From Daucus carota subsp. sativus (lineage: Eukaryota; Streptophyta; Magnoliopsida; Apiales; Apiaceae), in the NCBI RefSeq assembly GCF_001625215.2, contig NC_030385.2:31769598-31833597 (forward strand): a DNA stretch of 64,000 bases. Direction: 5' to 3'. The notes below the pieces were generated by a model. That model saw nothing but the letters and a program-made list of their open reading frames with translations. It was not told the DNA's origin and searched no databases. A program made the translations under genes and the position numbers. Of the stretch, positions 23,394 to 37,300 are shown piece after piece. Position 1 is the first letter of the stretch; the number at the start of each line of letters is the position of its first letter.

Positions 23394-24052
23394 GAGTATA
23401 TTACACTTTGTAACCCCAGATTTTAAATCATAGCAAATTAGACCTCATACTTTGAAACGTGACAATTTGTAACTTTAAGTTTCATTTAGCTTTCGGTTTG
23501 TAACTCTGACCCACACATCCGTTAAAAACAGCCGTTAACTTTAACTGTTTAAGAGATAACAGTATGTATATTAGTTTCTAACAGCTACTTTACCCCATGT
23601 GACCCCTCAAAATTTATGTATTATATTCTGAAATTAATTATGAACACACACAAAGATGTAAAATAATTTTTAAAATATGTATTTAGATTTAGAATCTGAA
23701 AATTTATTTATATTTACATAAACGATGTAACTTATTTTAAAATTTAGAATAAATACATATCTTAAAAATTATTTTAAAATTTCTTTACATCGTTATGTGT
23801 GTTTAGAAATAATTTCAAAATATAATACATAAATTTTGAGGGGTCACAGGGGTTAAAGTAGCTGTTAGAAACTAATATACACACTGTTACCTCTCAAACA
23901 GTTAAAGTTAACGGCTGTTTTTAATGGATGTGAGGGCTAGGGTTACAAACTGAAAGCTAATTGAAATTAGGGTTACAAATCGTTACATTTCAAAGTATGG
24001 GATCTGATTTGCTAATGAGCTAAAGTCTGGGGTTTGAAAATGCAATATATTC
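23394..24052. mobile_element. Long foldback element flanked by TTAA
   Basis: The two halves are inverted copies over roughly 300 bp each. The left starts GAGTATATTACACTTTGTAA; the right tip, reverse-complemented, is GAATATATTGCATTTTCAAA. The inner match is strong around GTTAACTTTAACTG. TTAA flanks both ends. No coding capacity. Transcripts would form a long hairpin. Confidence 0.85.
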
Positions 24053-24129
24053 TTAATTTAATCAAATCTTAAGATTTGGTGAAGTTTTCGAAATAATTTT
24101 AGATTCTCTACCATTTGTTTTAATATCTA

Positions 24130-26337
24130 TCTATTATATATATAATAGGCCAACATGCCACATTTTATTCATCATGTAAATTACTCTTTTGACCCTCTGT
24201 TTCATTAATACACTTGCAACTAATATCTCTTCCATTAATACATATAATTAATAACTTGCAATTAATAAGTGTAATTATATCTAAGACTTTAATAAATTCA
24301 TTATTAGACATGTAATTGATGTTTACCTTCTTTATTAATACATTAAATTAATATTTATAATTAATATGTGTGATTTATCTAACATATTAATTTATTCATA
24401 ATTAAATTTGTAAATAATATGTTAATTATTAATGGGTGGGTAATTAATTACATCGTCAAAGCATGTATCACACTAACTAATTTATTGTAAAAAATCTAAA
24501 TTTGCATAATTTTTAACAAAAATACGTTAATTAAGTTCTTGGATGAATGCCTATCTAAATTATCTGTGGGCCCTAAATACCTCTAAAATATTTTACCGTT
24601 AAAGGATTATTATGAGGATACGTCACAATCAATTGGATATCATGTGATATTTCATTCGGAGTTTTGCAACATATACACTACAGCCAGTTAAATATCAATA
24701 TAATACTCCACTTGAAAAAGAATATCAGTGTGATACTTGCTCGCATTATTATAAGGACAACTATATATAATTCATATTAATGGTTAATGCATCACCCTGC
24801 AATAATAAGAACTCAAACCTAACACTTGGACAATATTAAGATAACAACATCCACGCGCATGAGAACATTCCCGTGTGACTGTGTCTCAACAATATCTAAC
24901 CCCATTATGAATATTTAGTAGAGAAGTCCTAAATATTCTCAAAATATTTGACTGCAAGAGTATTATCATGTTGATATGGACAGCCAATCAAATATCTATA
25001 TGATACTTCACTTGTAAAAGAATATCAGTGTGATGCCTTACTCGCATTATTATAAGGACAACTATATATAATTCACAATAATGATTAATGCATCACCTTG
25101 CAGTAACAAGAACCCAAACCTAACACTTGGACAACGTCAAGATAACAACATCCATCCACGCGTATGAGAACATTCCCGTGTGATCGTGTCTCAACAATAT
25201 TTAACTAAATTATGAATATTTAGTGAAGAAGTCCTAAATATGCGAAATTTTTTTGTTTGGAAGAGTATTATCATGATGATAAATCAAATTAATTGAGTAT
25301 CAGGATGATACTCCAATGGTAGAGGAGTATCAGTGTGATATTCCACTCGGAGTGAAACTTATACATTTATAAAAACTTAATTGAATTCTTTGGTAATTGC
25401 CTGCCAAACTACTCAATTTTCAACAATGTTTGACCAAAATATGAATATTCAGTAAGTTGGGGCCCTAAATACCCAGCATGCCCGTGACTTAACAATATTT
25501 AACCAAAATAAGCATATTCAATAAAGAAGGCTCTAAATACCGACAAAAGCTTTGATTGCAAGAGGATTAACATGATGATATATTGTAACCAGTTGAGTAT
25601 CAGGTGATACTCCACGGGTAGAGGAGTATCAGTGTATTTCTCACCATGAGTGGAGTAACATATTTATAAACTTGGTTAGATTTTTGGGCAAACTTCCGGC
25701 CGAAATAATCAATTTTCAACTATATTTAGTCAAACTATAAATATTCAATTATAAAGGGCCTTAACTACCCACAACATACTCTAATATCAGAGTATTATCA
25801 GGATGATATGCCACAACCAGTTGAATATAAAGATGTTACTTTGCTAAGGAGGACAAATATCTACAAAATTTTTACTATAAGAGGCTTATCATGATGACAC
25901 TTCACAACCAGTTACCTACAAGGGTGATACTTCATGTGTCGAGGAGTATTAGTGTGATATTCCACTGACACTGGAACAATATATTATAAGTTTAATTAAA
26001 TTCTTAGGTGAATTATTGGTCGAAATAGTCAATTTTTTTTAAAAAAATAATTAAAATATATTGAAGGTGAATGAGGAAGATACACTACAACCAGTTGAAT
26101 ATCAACGTTATACTTCACTGATACATGAATATCATTGTGACACTTTGCTTACATTATTTTAAGGACAACTAACAGTTATCGCACTCTAATAATAAAAGAT
26201 ATGTTTACACTGCACTGCAATAACAAGGATTTAAAATTCAAACTCTTTATATTTGACATTATCGAACAATAACAAGAATAACAATATTCATTACGCATAT
26301 GAGAACAGCCCGTGCCTCGCACGGGCTACAGTGCTAG
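24130..26337 (+). mobile_element. 2.2-kb non-autonomous Helitron with internal tandem units
   Basis: The 5' end is A|TCTATTATATATATAATAGG (or 4 bp earlier at 24126). The 3' end is hairpin CCCGTGC-CTC-GCACGGG, then CTACAGTG and CTAG|T. Internal units of about 300 bp recur (24713-24905 against 25015-25205), and each ends in a weakened copy of the terminal region (GAGAACATTCCCGTGTGA). Many GAGTATCAGTGTGATA motifs are present. No Rep/helicase coding sequence. Confidence 0.86.
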
Positions 26338-29300
26338 TTATCAAATTATACTGCACAATGATTTAGCTATCAAAATTTTAACCACGCAAGCTTTTATATT
26401 GATCTGTAATAGCATCAAATAATAGCAGATGCGATCTAAAAATTCTGCAACAATATTAAAATAATGTAAGATAAAGAAACGCCTTTTGGCTGTACCTGAG
26501 GACAAAATACAGAGACACTAAAACACATGCGTATATAGATTTATAGATATCTCATGTTTTTCTGCTTCATTATTGTTTACAGAAAACTGAATGATTCGTT
26601 TTGGGAAGCTATAATTAATTTTTTAATTCTGAATTATTTGATTCCACCGTCTAAACAATTCCCCATCTGGACTTATGGTTATGGGCTTCAATTCAAAATA
26701 AGGATAAACTATATGAAAAGATAAAGTTGCTGAGTTTTACTATTAGATAATAAAAATAAAAAATAAAAAGACAACCCCGTGATTCAGCACTCGACATTAT
26801 TAAACGTTTTATACTCTTATCAAACAGCACATAAACGAATGCTACCTGAATCTTCAGGGCCCATCTGCTCAACTTACGAAGAAATAAATAATCAAAACGT
26901 CTTTATCGCTGTTCCTGTTCGAAAGCATCTTGGTAATGTTGTTCAATTATTTTTCTTTGTTGAATACTAATATCTATCATGTCCATATGTACAATCAATT
27001 AATATTGTCCTATATGAACAATCAATTAAGATATTTTATTTATAAATTTTCAGGCAATTATAAAAGGTGATTGTAAAATATAGAATATTTCTCAATTTTA
27101 ATCTATCATTTCAAATTAATCAAAATAATATATAATATAAGGAGTTACTTATATTATATATTATCGAAAGATCGACAATTATCGAAAGAATTAAGTGCGC
27201 GTTATGAGTTGGAATAAGGAGTCCAAAAATCCAAAAATTTTAATTAATTTATTTTGATTTTTGAATCATATTTTATAAAAATATGTAATTATTTCAGAAG
27301 ATAATTATCCTATTTTGTAATTAAATTACTAGTTTTAAATCCAATAATCTATAAATTATTTATCAATTAACTCATTAGATATTTGGAGTTGCACATTATT
27401 TCAAATAGTCATTGGTGATGATTGGTAACATAAAAACTAGTATATTGTAGAAGTCAAATGTTTTAAATTCACGGGTTTGATACTGATGGATGAGTCTGAA
27501 AATAATTGCTAACCTGCCTCATTTTTGATCTGAGAACTATAATTAATTTGAAACTAGAAAAGAAAATATAAAGTGCTAACCTGCCTCATCTTTGATTTGA
27601 GAACTATAATTAATTTGAAACTAGAAAAGAAAATATAAAGTGATTAGACTTCAAATTTTGACACAGACTATTTGGCTTAATGAGATTAATTAATATTACT
27701 GATTTGGTATGTTTAGCGTTGTTGTTGCACACAGCAACTTTTACTAGAAAGCAAGAAAAAAATTGTTTAATCTAAAATTAATTTTTTTGAATTGCAAATT
27801 TTAGTTGAAAATTTATTTTAGAAAAAATAAATCCTCTCGTATTTTCGAAAAAAGCCGTTTACTATACTGTATAATTTTTTAAGCATATACTAGTTAGAAA
27901 CTCTTTTATGAAAAGATACAAGGAATTAGGTACCGCGAGTTTTCACCTTTTGTAGGAATTTGTTACGGATTTCATTATAAAACATCATCAAAAAAATTAT
28001 TTTTTATATTATAAAATTAAAATAAGCACACATCAAAAAAATTAACAAACAATAATCTCATTTTTACAATAGCATTTTTTTTTACCGTCACAATTTGCAA
28101 CATCACTACCCTTGATCATACATGCATTTTGTTTATGATACTTCGTAGTTTGAGAATTATTATATACATATTGTGGCTGTAATTTTTAAGTACTTGTGAT
28201 ACTATGGTCCAGGAATGAACCCTAAGTTAAAATCCATCCCTAATTTGTGAGATTATGATTTAGGTAGCTTTTCGTAATTATGAATGTGTGTCGGCAAACA
28301 GCCACATTCAATTGTATATATACTCCAATTAACTTTACATTAGCTTATAGGGCTGTAACCCAAATATATAAAACAAAGAAAGCAGGTGTGCAAAGTTATT
28401 AGCAAACTTTAATCAAGACAAATAATTGATACGGACATACGTACAGCGATGCAGGTGGATTTGATTAATATGAAATTGAAACTTGATGGTGGTCACAACT
28501 TGCGGAAGATTGCAAATATCGCTTACACTTCTTATGTGTTGTCACGCACGCATATTGGATTGCCATTTGCCAATATAGCCAGATTAGTTGTGAACTACTA
28601 AAACCTTCCAAATTGTTTACTAATTAATCAAGAGCTAGCTGCTTCAAATATGTTTCCACTTTCAGTAAAAGAAAAAGAAAGTGTTTGTTGATCAGGTACG
28701 CTCGTTTGATTCGAGTTATTCGGATGTCATTATATCTATTTTAGCTAAAAACCGCACCGCCCGCACCGCGATCACCCCTATTTTGAACAAAACTGCTGAC
28801 CAAATTCTCATCCCTCCGTTGATTGTGCTGGCGTATAGAAAAGGACAAACATATTTTCTTCCTCGCTACAACATTTATTACCAAACCCTACGGTGGCTTG
28901 GGTCCCAAAAGAACTACGAATAGAGTGATATACAGAGGGAACAAGAGGGGCTCAATTTGTCAAGCGCAACCAAGTTGTTGTGAAAACTCAGTTTGCAACT
29001 TGATGATTCTCCCGCAAAATGAAAAACTATAATTAAATACTAAAACAAATTGCAAGTTGTCACAAAACTGATGTCCAGGATAAATGAACTCGCGAAGTCT
29101 GATTGCTACATCCTTGATCATACATAATAGTTTCGGCACCCATCTTTCGGCAGCCACTTTTTTCCGAAATAATATTTTAATATCGATATGTCTTGACTTT
29201 AATAGAGAACAATTATTTGTTTGAATATACTACAGGCCTGAGGCATTTTTTTAAATATAAATAACAGAGAATGTATAGCAATTGATCACTACTAGATCCA

Positions 29301-31369
29301 GATCTTATTGTCATTTATCAGAAACTACAGGAAAAACATGTTAACTCAATCTGTATTAGCTAACTGGCTGTGTATTTAATTATTATATCTTAGATATTCC
29401 GAATATTATGAGGAATTTTGCTATCAGTATTATTAAGAATTAAGAATGAGATCAATTAAATTTGTCACTGTTTATTTTGTCGATTTATCACAATTCTAAT
29501 CTCAATAATTCCTTTTGTTTCATACTCCTTAGGGATGTCGAATATTGAAATTAAAAATATTATTTATTTATTTTTTTACAAACAGAAATTATCACAGAAA
29601 TAACAAGTCATTGAAATAATTATGGAAAAAAAACATGTCATTGAAATAAGAAAATACGTAGATGAAATTTACAGTTTCGATCTCCAAATCTGGGGGGTGA
29701 AAGTGAATGCAGCAAAAAGGGTTTGTTGCATGTTTACAATAATACTATATCATATCTATCCGCGTACATTCGCGCATAACATTTTCCTTGGTACAAGATT
29801 TTTCCAAGTCAATAGTATATAAAATAGTATATATATTCATTCTTTTTTTATCTCCGGCTATAACCGGTCTTTTGTAATTTCTTCACGTTTGAAAAATACA
29901 CGCATACGGTTCTTAACGTAACCGAGAGGTCTTCACCAGGTGCAGTGTAAACGAGGGTTTGGCTTTAAATGTAATAAGGCACCGTCTTATTTTTGATGAA
30001 TTTGCAGTTAAAAAAAAAAAAAAAGAAAATCGTATTTCTAACTCCAATTACCTTTTTCAATTTCAGATCATTCCACCACCACTTCATTATATAATAATCT
30101 GCTTGCTTTAGATAATAAAATTATCGTCAACGTAATAATGATATAAAGGATCACAAATAAAAAATTTGTAAAGAGAAATTAATTTAAATTATATTACAAT
30201 TCAAATTAATTTATATTATATTTGGTGAGACTTAATTAATTAATTTAACTAAATTATTAATTAATTAGAAATATGATTTCCATAGCTATTAAATTATTAA
30301 TCAATCATTTATTTAGAGAGAAATATTATATTAGTATACACGAATTTTGCCGACTTAAACACATAAATAAAGTCTCATTTTTAGATCACATAGAATTTTC
30401 AACCCCGACGACCTCAGGGCTCCGAGGTATATTTGGGGTTCCTGCTCTAAACTCTAAAGTCATATCATGTGTGTGGAAAAGCAGCTTTCTAAGAACACAT
30501 GAATAAAATAATCATGTTTTAGACTCCAAGACTTTCCTGCAGAAATTTATATTGGACCCGCAGCTAAAAAACTAAACGAATTCAAATGCGGATCAGAATC
30601 AGTTGAATAAAACTAGTGTTTACCAGACCAGTGGACCAGTAGTAGTTGACGAAACTAACCATGGGGCAGGGCCGAGCAAGCATACTAGCGGCTAAGACCA
30701 GTATCTAATGCAGCCAAATATATAAGTCTGCATCTGTTAGTTATCTGGCGAGTCTACAACATTATGAGATGTGTACAATAATTGTGAAAACAGCCTGAGC
30801 TAGTTGACCAACTTGCGTGGGGAAATCTCTTCAAATTGTAAGTTCAACTTGAATGATTACTACCGGCAAGTCGGTTAACTATGATCCAAACCAGTACTAG
30901 ATTCTATAGTCAAGCGCTTAGAATTTTGTTCAATAAACATAAAATAAAAATATCAGTAATAAACAGCTCTGGTCCATCTCTTGCCTGAGTGTTCCTTGTG
31001 TATGTAAAGCTCCAGTTTGTTTACGCAGTCACAGTCATTACTCAGACCTTTAAATAAAGAATTAAATAGATATTCTATCATTATACTGACCTAGCTAATC
31101 TATTCCAATATTGCACCAGACTTTACACAAGGATGATACTTGTTACAAAGTACAAATGCCTGCTAATCTGAGTTCTGCAATAGTCTATTAGTCTTCATCC
31201 GCCAAGAAAACTGAACACACTGGATACATGTATATGTATCGGTAATAACACAGTATCCCATTGATAGACCGTCTTCTATGTAGCTGAGGGCTGCAATCTG
31301 TAGTCAACATGAATCAATGAAAATATCTGCAGATATATCATTGTATACAGGTGTATGAGCTCACAACTT
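26338..31369. other. Gene-poor spacer, 3' of the phosphofructokinase gene
   Basis: Five kb of AT-rich DNA without a supported gene. Frames at 26779-26970, 28681-28923, 29622-29822 and 30273-30506 are short and lack family resemblance. A perfect-looking 67-bp tandem duplication lies at 27508-27641. The right end should hold the phosphofructokinase 3' UTR. Confidence 0.5.
27508..27641. repeat. 67-bp tandem duplication
   Basis: Two units starting GCTAACCTGCCTCAT lie end to end, differing at only two or three positions, so the duplication is recent. Confidence 0.92.
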
Positions 31370-34300
31370 CTAGATAGAGGTGATTCTCATGCTGTCGATG
31401 GCATCAATAGTATCCTGATCAAGCTTTTCTCGTTCCACATCATTGTGTTGTACAAAACTGGGCTGATTGGTGGATGCAAGAAGCCTAGCCCATGATCTAT
31501 CCGTCAACTTCACAACGTTTTGAGTTTCAGTCACACGCTACAATACGAGATTAACTTTATTATTCCGGAAAAAAGAGCAACACCAGAATTTACAAGTCAG
31601 TCCAATAAGGAAGCAAGAACCCCTAGATCCAATCTAATTTAATGTCCGTCTGTATAGACATGAGAAGGTTAAATTTGGTTCTTGAATCACCTAGAGGACC
31701 GGGAATGAAAAGAAAACTGAATACAGGATTTGTAATTTGATGAAGATTTGGGAAATGGAGAAAAATGAAGATGAAACTTCTACATATCCCCCGCATATAA
31801 ATAGACTCCCCAGATGTTACCATAGACTCCATAGACTCCCCAGATGTTACCATAGAATGTGAATCTGGCAAATGTGCATTTAGGTTTTGTCAGCTGTATG
31901 GCAAATAGAGGTTTCGTGGACCTTTCATAAGATAATATGATCATCTAGTATGCAACAGTATATTGCTTATTGGGAGCACTGTAGTCTAATAATAATATGA
32001 TATCAAGAATAAAGAGAGTGGTTCTGTAACGGTGGTTGGTTGTGGTGTGTCTCTAACTAAAATTTTAAATTCAGATATACTTGGAGTTTATTTTTCAAAA
32101 ACAACAAATTTGCAGGCAATTTGCCTAGAAGGAACTTACAGATATGGGAATATATGCATGTCTGCTATTGACTGGTCCAACTGTAAAGCCAGTGTACCCA
32201 GCCATGGCCCCGTGAACAGCACTTTGAGCCAAAAGAGTGCAGTAGATATTGTCCGATGCATTACTGGGGACTGCTCGGATCATGTAGGTTGGATCTACAA
32301 AATAATCAGCTTATCAATTATGATTAAAATTAGTCTGCTTAACTCTTTGCAGTTAGAACTATGTATATGACTGGCAGCACATTGCAAAACTTAGGACAAG
32401 AGAAAGGATGGGAAACTGGAGATGGCCATCTCATTTAAAACTGAACCCCCAAGGTCTCACGCAAGTTAGAGATGCTTGTGTTATTCATAATATATCCTAG
32501 ATAATTAGCAAAACAAACTTAGGGTGGGAAAAATAGAACAAGAGTTAAAGCTGAAAAGTACAGATACCATTAGATTTGGGAATGACTATTAAAGTCACAT
32601 GACTGTGCACATAGAGGACGCGCATTATAATAGCAGATGTAACCCATTAATTGAAACAAACATGATCTTTGTCATCAGACAAACAGCAGTGTCACATTTG
32701 CAAATAGAAATTACCGACTACCGTCTACCAAATTTTCCATGACTGGCTGTGGATCTAGTGAACAAAGGAAGAAAAGAAGAGGGATGCAATGTCGAATCAG
32801 AAAACTCCAGACCCCGTTGAGGCTCATTTCAGTGGCAGGAAAGTAGAAATAATCTTTCATTTCAAGAAAATATAAGTACATCTTTTCTTATTTGAGTTAT
32901 CATTACTTCTTAAGTAGGGTTCCTGATATGGTGGATCACGTCACACATCACAGGTTTATGAGTTAAGACTGAGTTGATAGTCCGCCCCTTCTTTAAAAGA
33001 CAGATCTTTGCAATTGAGTGTTTGTTTCCCGAATCTCCTTGAATCTTCAATGAAACTACTAGGACAGGTTAATTCATTATGAATTTCCTCCTTCACAGAG
33101 GTAGGAAGAAAATTGTCCGCGATACAACTAAATCTGTTTCGATCCTATATTTCCAAGAATTGCAGAATTTCCCAACTGAAAACCCAACTACTGGAATGTA
33201 AATTTTACACTTGATTACTTGTAACATTTCTGGTTGACAGTATATAACTTACTTTTTAAATCACTATGGTTAAAATAATAGAAAAAACAGATAACATGGC
33301 AGCAAATATAGAGTCAAATTCCCAGATTTACCTATGTATTTTAGATTTATTGTCATCTTCCGAACCTTTGTAAAGTGATCCTGTGACGGAGAAAGTATGC
33401 ATGTAAGTGATCAAAAGCTAAAACACTATATTTATTAGATAAAAAGTAGATGAATATAATAGTGTCCTGAACAGAAAACATAGGCAAAGGATGGGTAGAA
33501 GATGAACACAACTGTCAACTCAAGCAAAAAGTGCAACAGAACTTTACTATGAGAAAATGAGAGCCCAAGGGAAAAACTAATAGCCCAAGCTCTGGGTAAA
33601 GTTGTATCTTCTAAAATTCATACATTCCTACACTCTTTACCTTGTTGCCAATGCCAACACCTACACAACTCGGCAATATAAACTAACAAAAAGAAAGTGA
33701 TGGTGACATGCATATGAAATTTTACTCTTGCCTTTACAAATCAAACATAAATTTTTCCACTTCTACTTGCTTTCAGATCAGAGATAGATTTACACGTCTA
33801 CTGGGCAATTTTGAGATGAGGATTTCTTTTGCGATCCTCGAAGATGATGTTTCAATGGAATATAAATCATACCTTAAATTTCTGAGTTAGCCATTGGCCA
33901 ACGTCTAAAAGCAGCCTATTTCCAGATGCATCTTTCTCGTCGATTGATTGCATGGTTTGAGCAACAAATTCCTGCCCTGCTCCTTCTGCAACTACAATCA
34001 CAACATGGCTGTTTTCTTTGAGCCTTTGTTCAACAAACTCAAAAAGTCCACCCTGACCTTCCAGATAAAATGGAGATTCTGGAATCAAACAACAGTCCTG
34101 TTTCAATTCAATACAATTATGAACTCTTGCAATAGTCATAGTGTCAGGAGAGAGATACATCCTTTAATTAAGAGCCAATTTAAATCTAATTTAAACTACA
34201 CAGAGCATTGACACAGTTCCCTGATCAAAAGACATGTGAAGTGTTATGTGATGAATCAGTCTTAAATCTTACCACATCTCTACTAGCCAATGTTGCATAC

Positions 34301-37300
34301 AGAGCTATGAACCCTGTAACCAAACAGTCAACATTTGAAAAATAAGAAAAAAGCGTACATGTCAGGAGTCTACCCAAAATAAAAAAAATTCCTTCACAGG
34401 AAACTTACCACTATACCGTCCCATAAGCTTCACAATTCCAACTCCATTTTCCACACTCTCAACTTCAACATGTGCTGCATTAATGGCCCTCTGAGCTTCT
34501 TCAACAGCAGTATCAAAACCAAAAGACTTGTCTATTACCTGATACAAGAGAAATTTTATGATCTTAACATGTATATGCAAGTAATAGTATTTTATATCCT
34601 GGAAACATTACTAGCATGTGCTTTTTGCAAGGTTAACATGCAGTTTGCATTGATATCAAAATCAGACATCTTAACTAATTTATGCAAAACAGAATGCACA
34701 CCTAACTTACACGAGTAGTTTCTTACATACGAGAATTACATATCAACTCATCTTCAAACATCTTATAATATTTGCTCCATTACCAACAAAATATATTAGA
34801 ACAGTTGTCCAAAACACAAGCTCCATGTGCCAAGAGAACTGGTCACAATCAAGTACTTAATTGGGTGTAGCTGAAGGAAGCAGGTTATAGCATATACTTA
34901 AGTGCTATACATGAAACTGCAGATGTAGATAAAATCAAGGTATAATTACTCATAAAACTTACTGCAATATCATTGTCAATTGTCTTTGGAATCCCAGCTA
35001 CCGCAACTTGAAGACCTCGTTTTTCAACTTCCTACAAGAAAAAAGCAAGTTTTAGATAATGGTTCAAACATAAATATAGTGATCAGTAGAAACCAAAACT
35101 ATCGAGTGGGTATCAGTTAATTGTTATCAAAAGGTTCATTACACTCAGCTTTGTATCATTCCATCAACTTCCATCTCTTATCTTGTCAAAACTAACATAG
35201 AGTAGGCGATGGGGAACTATTTGTAATTAATAGATAGGTGGCAGCTAACATGGAAAATCAGTAAAATAATATAGAGGTTTATAGATTAATATACAAACAT
35301 ACATATGCAAAGAAGAGGAAGAAAGGATGAGGGCACCGAAAAAGATATATGCTAAAAAATTCTAGCATCAAAGGCCATGTATATGCCATATCATTGCCAA
35401 TTCATCAAACATGCCAACTTGTTAATATTATTCATTTGACATTAACAGAGAGATACCATTGCTGAGTTCAATGGCCCTTTTGAGACCATTTACAACAGAT
35501 GACTGACTTCATGTATTAGGTTCCAACTGATTACCCAAAATATATCAATTTGGCCTAGCTGGCTAGCTGTGGCCTGTGATCGGACAGTAGTGTAGAAATT
35601 ACAGTTATTTGATCATCTCACCTTGTAAATAGCATTAGCTCCTCTTTGTGTACCATCACCTCCAATTATGTAAACCTTAGAACCAGAAAATTTCAAGTGA
35701 TGTAAGAAACTACTTGAACTAATCATGCATATAACAAAGAGAAATTTGTGTCAACCTGATTTATTCCCCGGTCCTGAATGTTGTCAACTATCTTAATTGT
35801 ATCAGACCCCCCTCGTGAAGTTTGAAGTAGAGTGCCACCACGTTTATGTATATCATCGACACTTTTAGGTGTCAATTTTTTAGTATTTTTTGAGTAGAAG
35901 CCCTTATATCCTCCCTAAGAAATTCAACGGTCAATTAATGTGAGTTCTATAAAAAGAGGGAAATTTTTTTACACTTTAGGCACAATTTATACTATTACAA
36001 ATAGTAGATACCTAATTTGTCATACTTGCGAGTGAATAAAACTCTATACGTATGCAACTCCTGCTTTTAAAAGCATACTAGGCAACATATCTCTTAATTA
36101 GAACCCTTATCAACATCACTCACCTCAATTCCAAGTATATCATCAACGCCATACATAAAATTCAAGCCGCAAACTATTTCCCTAATCACTGTATTGATTC
36201 CCGGGCATAAACCGCCGCATGTCACAATGCAAGCACGTACCTCCTCCGACTTGAAATAAACCTGAGGTAACAAGCTGCTTAGAATAATATACATTTTAAT
36301 GAAGTAACTGCTTGTGACATACAAACCTTTTCCCGCGGCCCGGCACGAGGAAAATGCACCCCTCTAGAGCTGCCCTTCTGGAGAACAATCTGAATAAAGA
36401 AATGAAATGACTTATCATCACATGACTACAGCTTGTTAGCAAAATTGCAACATAATGGAAAAGAAAACGACCATACTTTTTGTGCTACCACATCTTCAGG
36501 GCTGACAAACGTTTTCCTGAAATAGAATGGAGTGACAATTTTGAGGAGATCTTGGGTAGGCTTAAGTATAAAGAAAACAGATAAATAATATAAATATTCA
36601 ACTTGACACACTAATGCACCTCAGCCCCAAAAAATAATTAATGTTTACAGAAACACGTTGTTCACTTACTTGACTATTGCATAAGCCGGGCTCTTCTTCA
36701 ATGGGTTTGGATAAGACTGAAATAATTAGAGAAAAAATGTGTTATAAATAATCTTTTACTCCCTACCTTGCTAACTTTTCCAGCATGCATTAGGGAGTTT
36801 TAGAAAAAGATACCAACACATCATGCACTTTTGCGACTTCAGTTTAGAGTGAATATTTAGACTTATTTAAAATAACATATTTATTAATATATAGTGTAAA
36901 TTACAATAAAATAAATGGAAAAGAGAACTAATCTAGCGGAGTAGATAATTTTCCTGCCTATGCACCTTTGAGATTCGTATCTTCAACTATATTTTTGCTT
37001 TATGAAAAATTGTTAAAAACATGATTTTAAGGCGCTTAGATGGAAAAAATCAATAACACAAATTGTACTAACGCTGAAGTATAGTACGTAGGAGAAGAGG
37101 CAAGTAACTACTCCCTTTGTCCTGGTTCCAAAGGGTTCAACACGCATTTTAAGGCTCTTATAAAATATAGTTCCGTAAATTATTTTAACTTTTTTCTCAA
37201 TAAACATTTAATGTTTATATTTTTATTCAGAAACAAAATATTTTAAAAATAAGTTATAGAACTATACTTTATAGGAGCTCTAACATGTGTGCCGAACAAT

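Noticed and set aside
26779-26970. 63-codon frame near the Helitron
   Set aside because: No family resemblance; the length is expected by chance in AT-rich DNA.
28681-28923. 80-codon frame (MFVDQVRSF...) as a gene
   Set aside because: It starts without an ATG, lacks a recognisable family or splice context, and stands alone in repeat-rich spacer.
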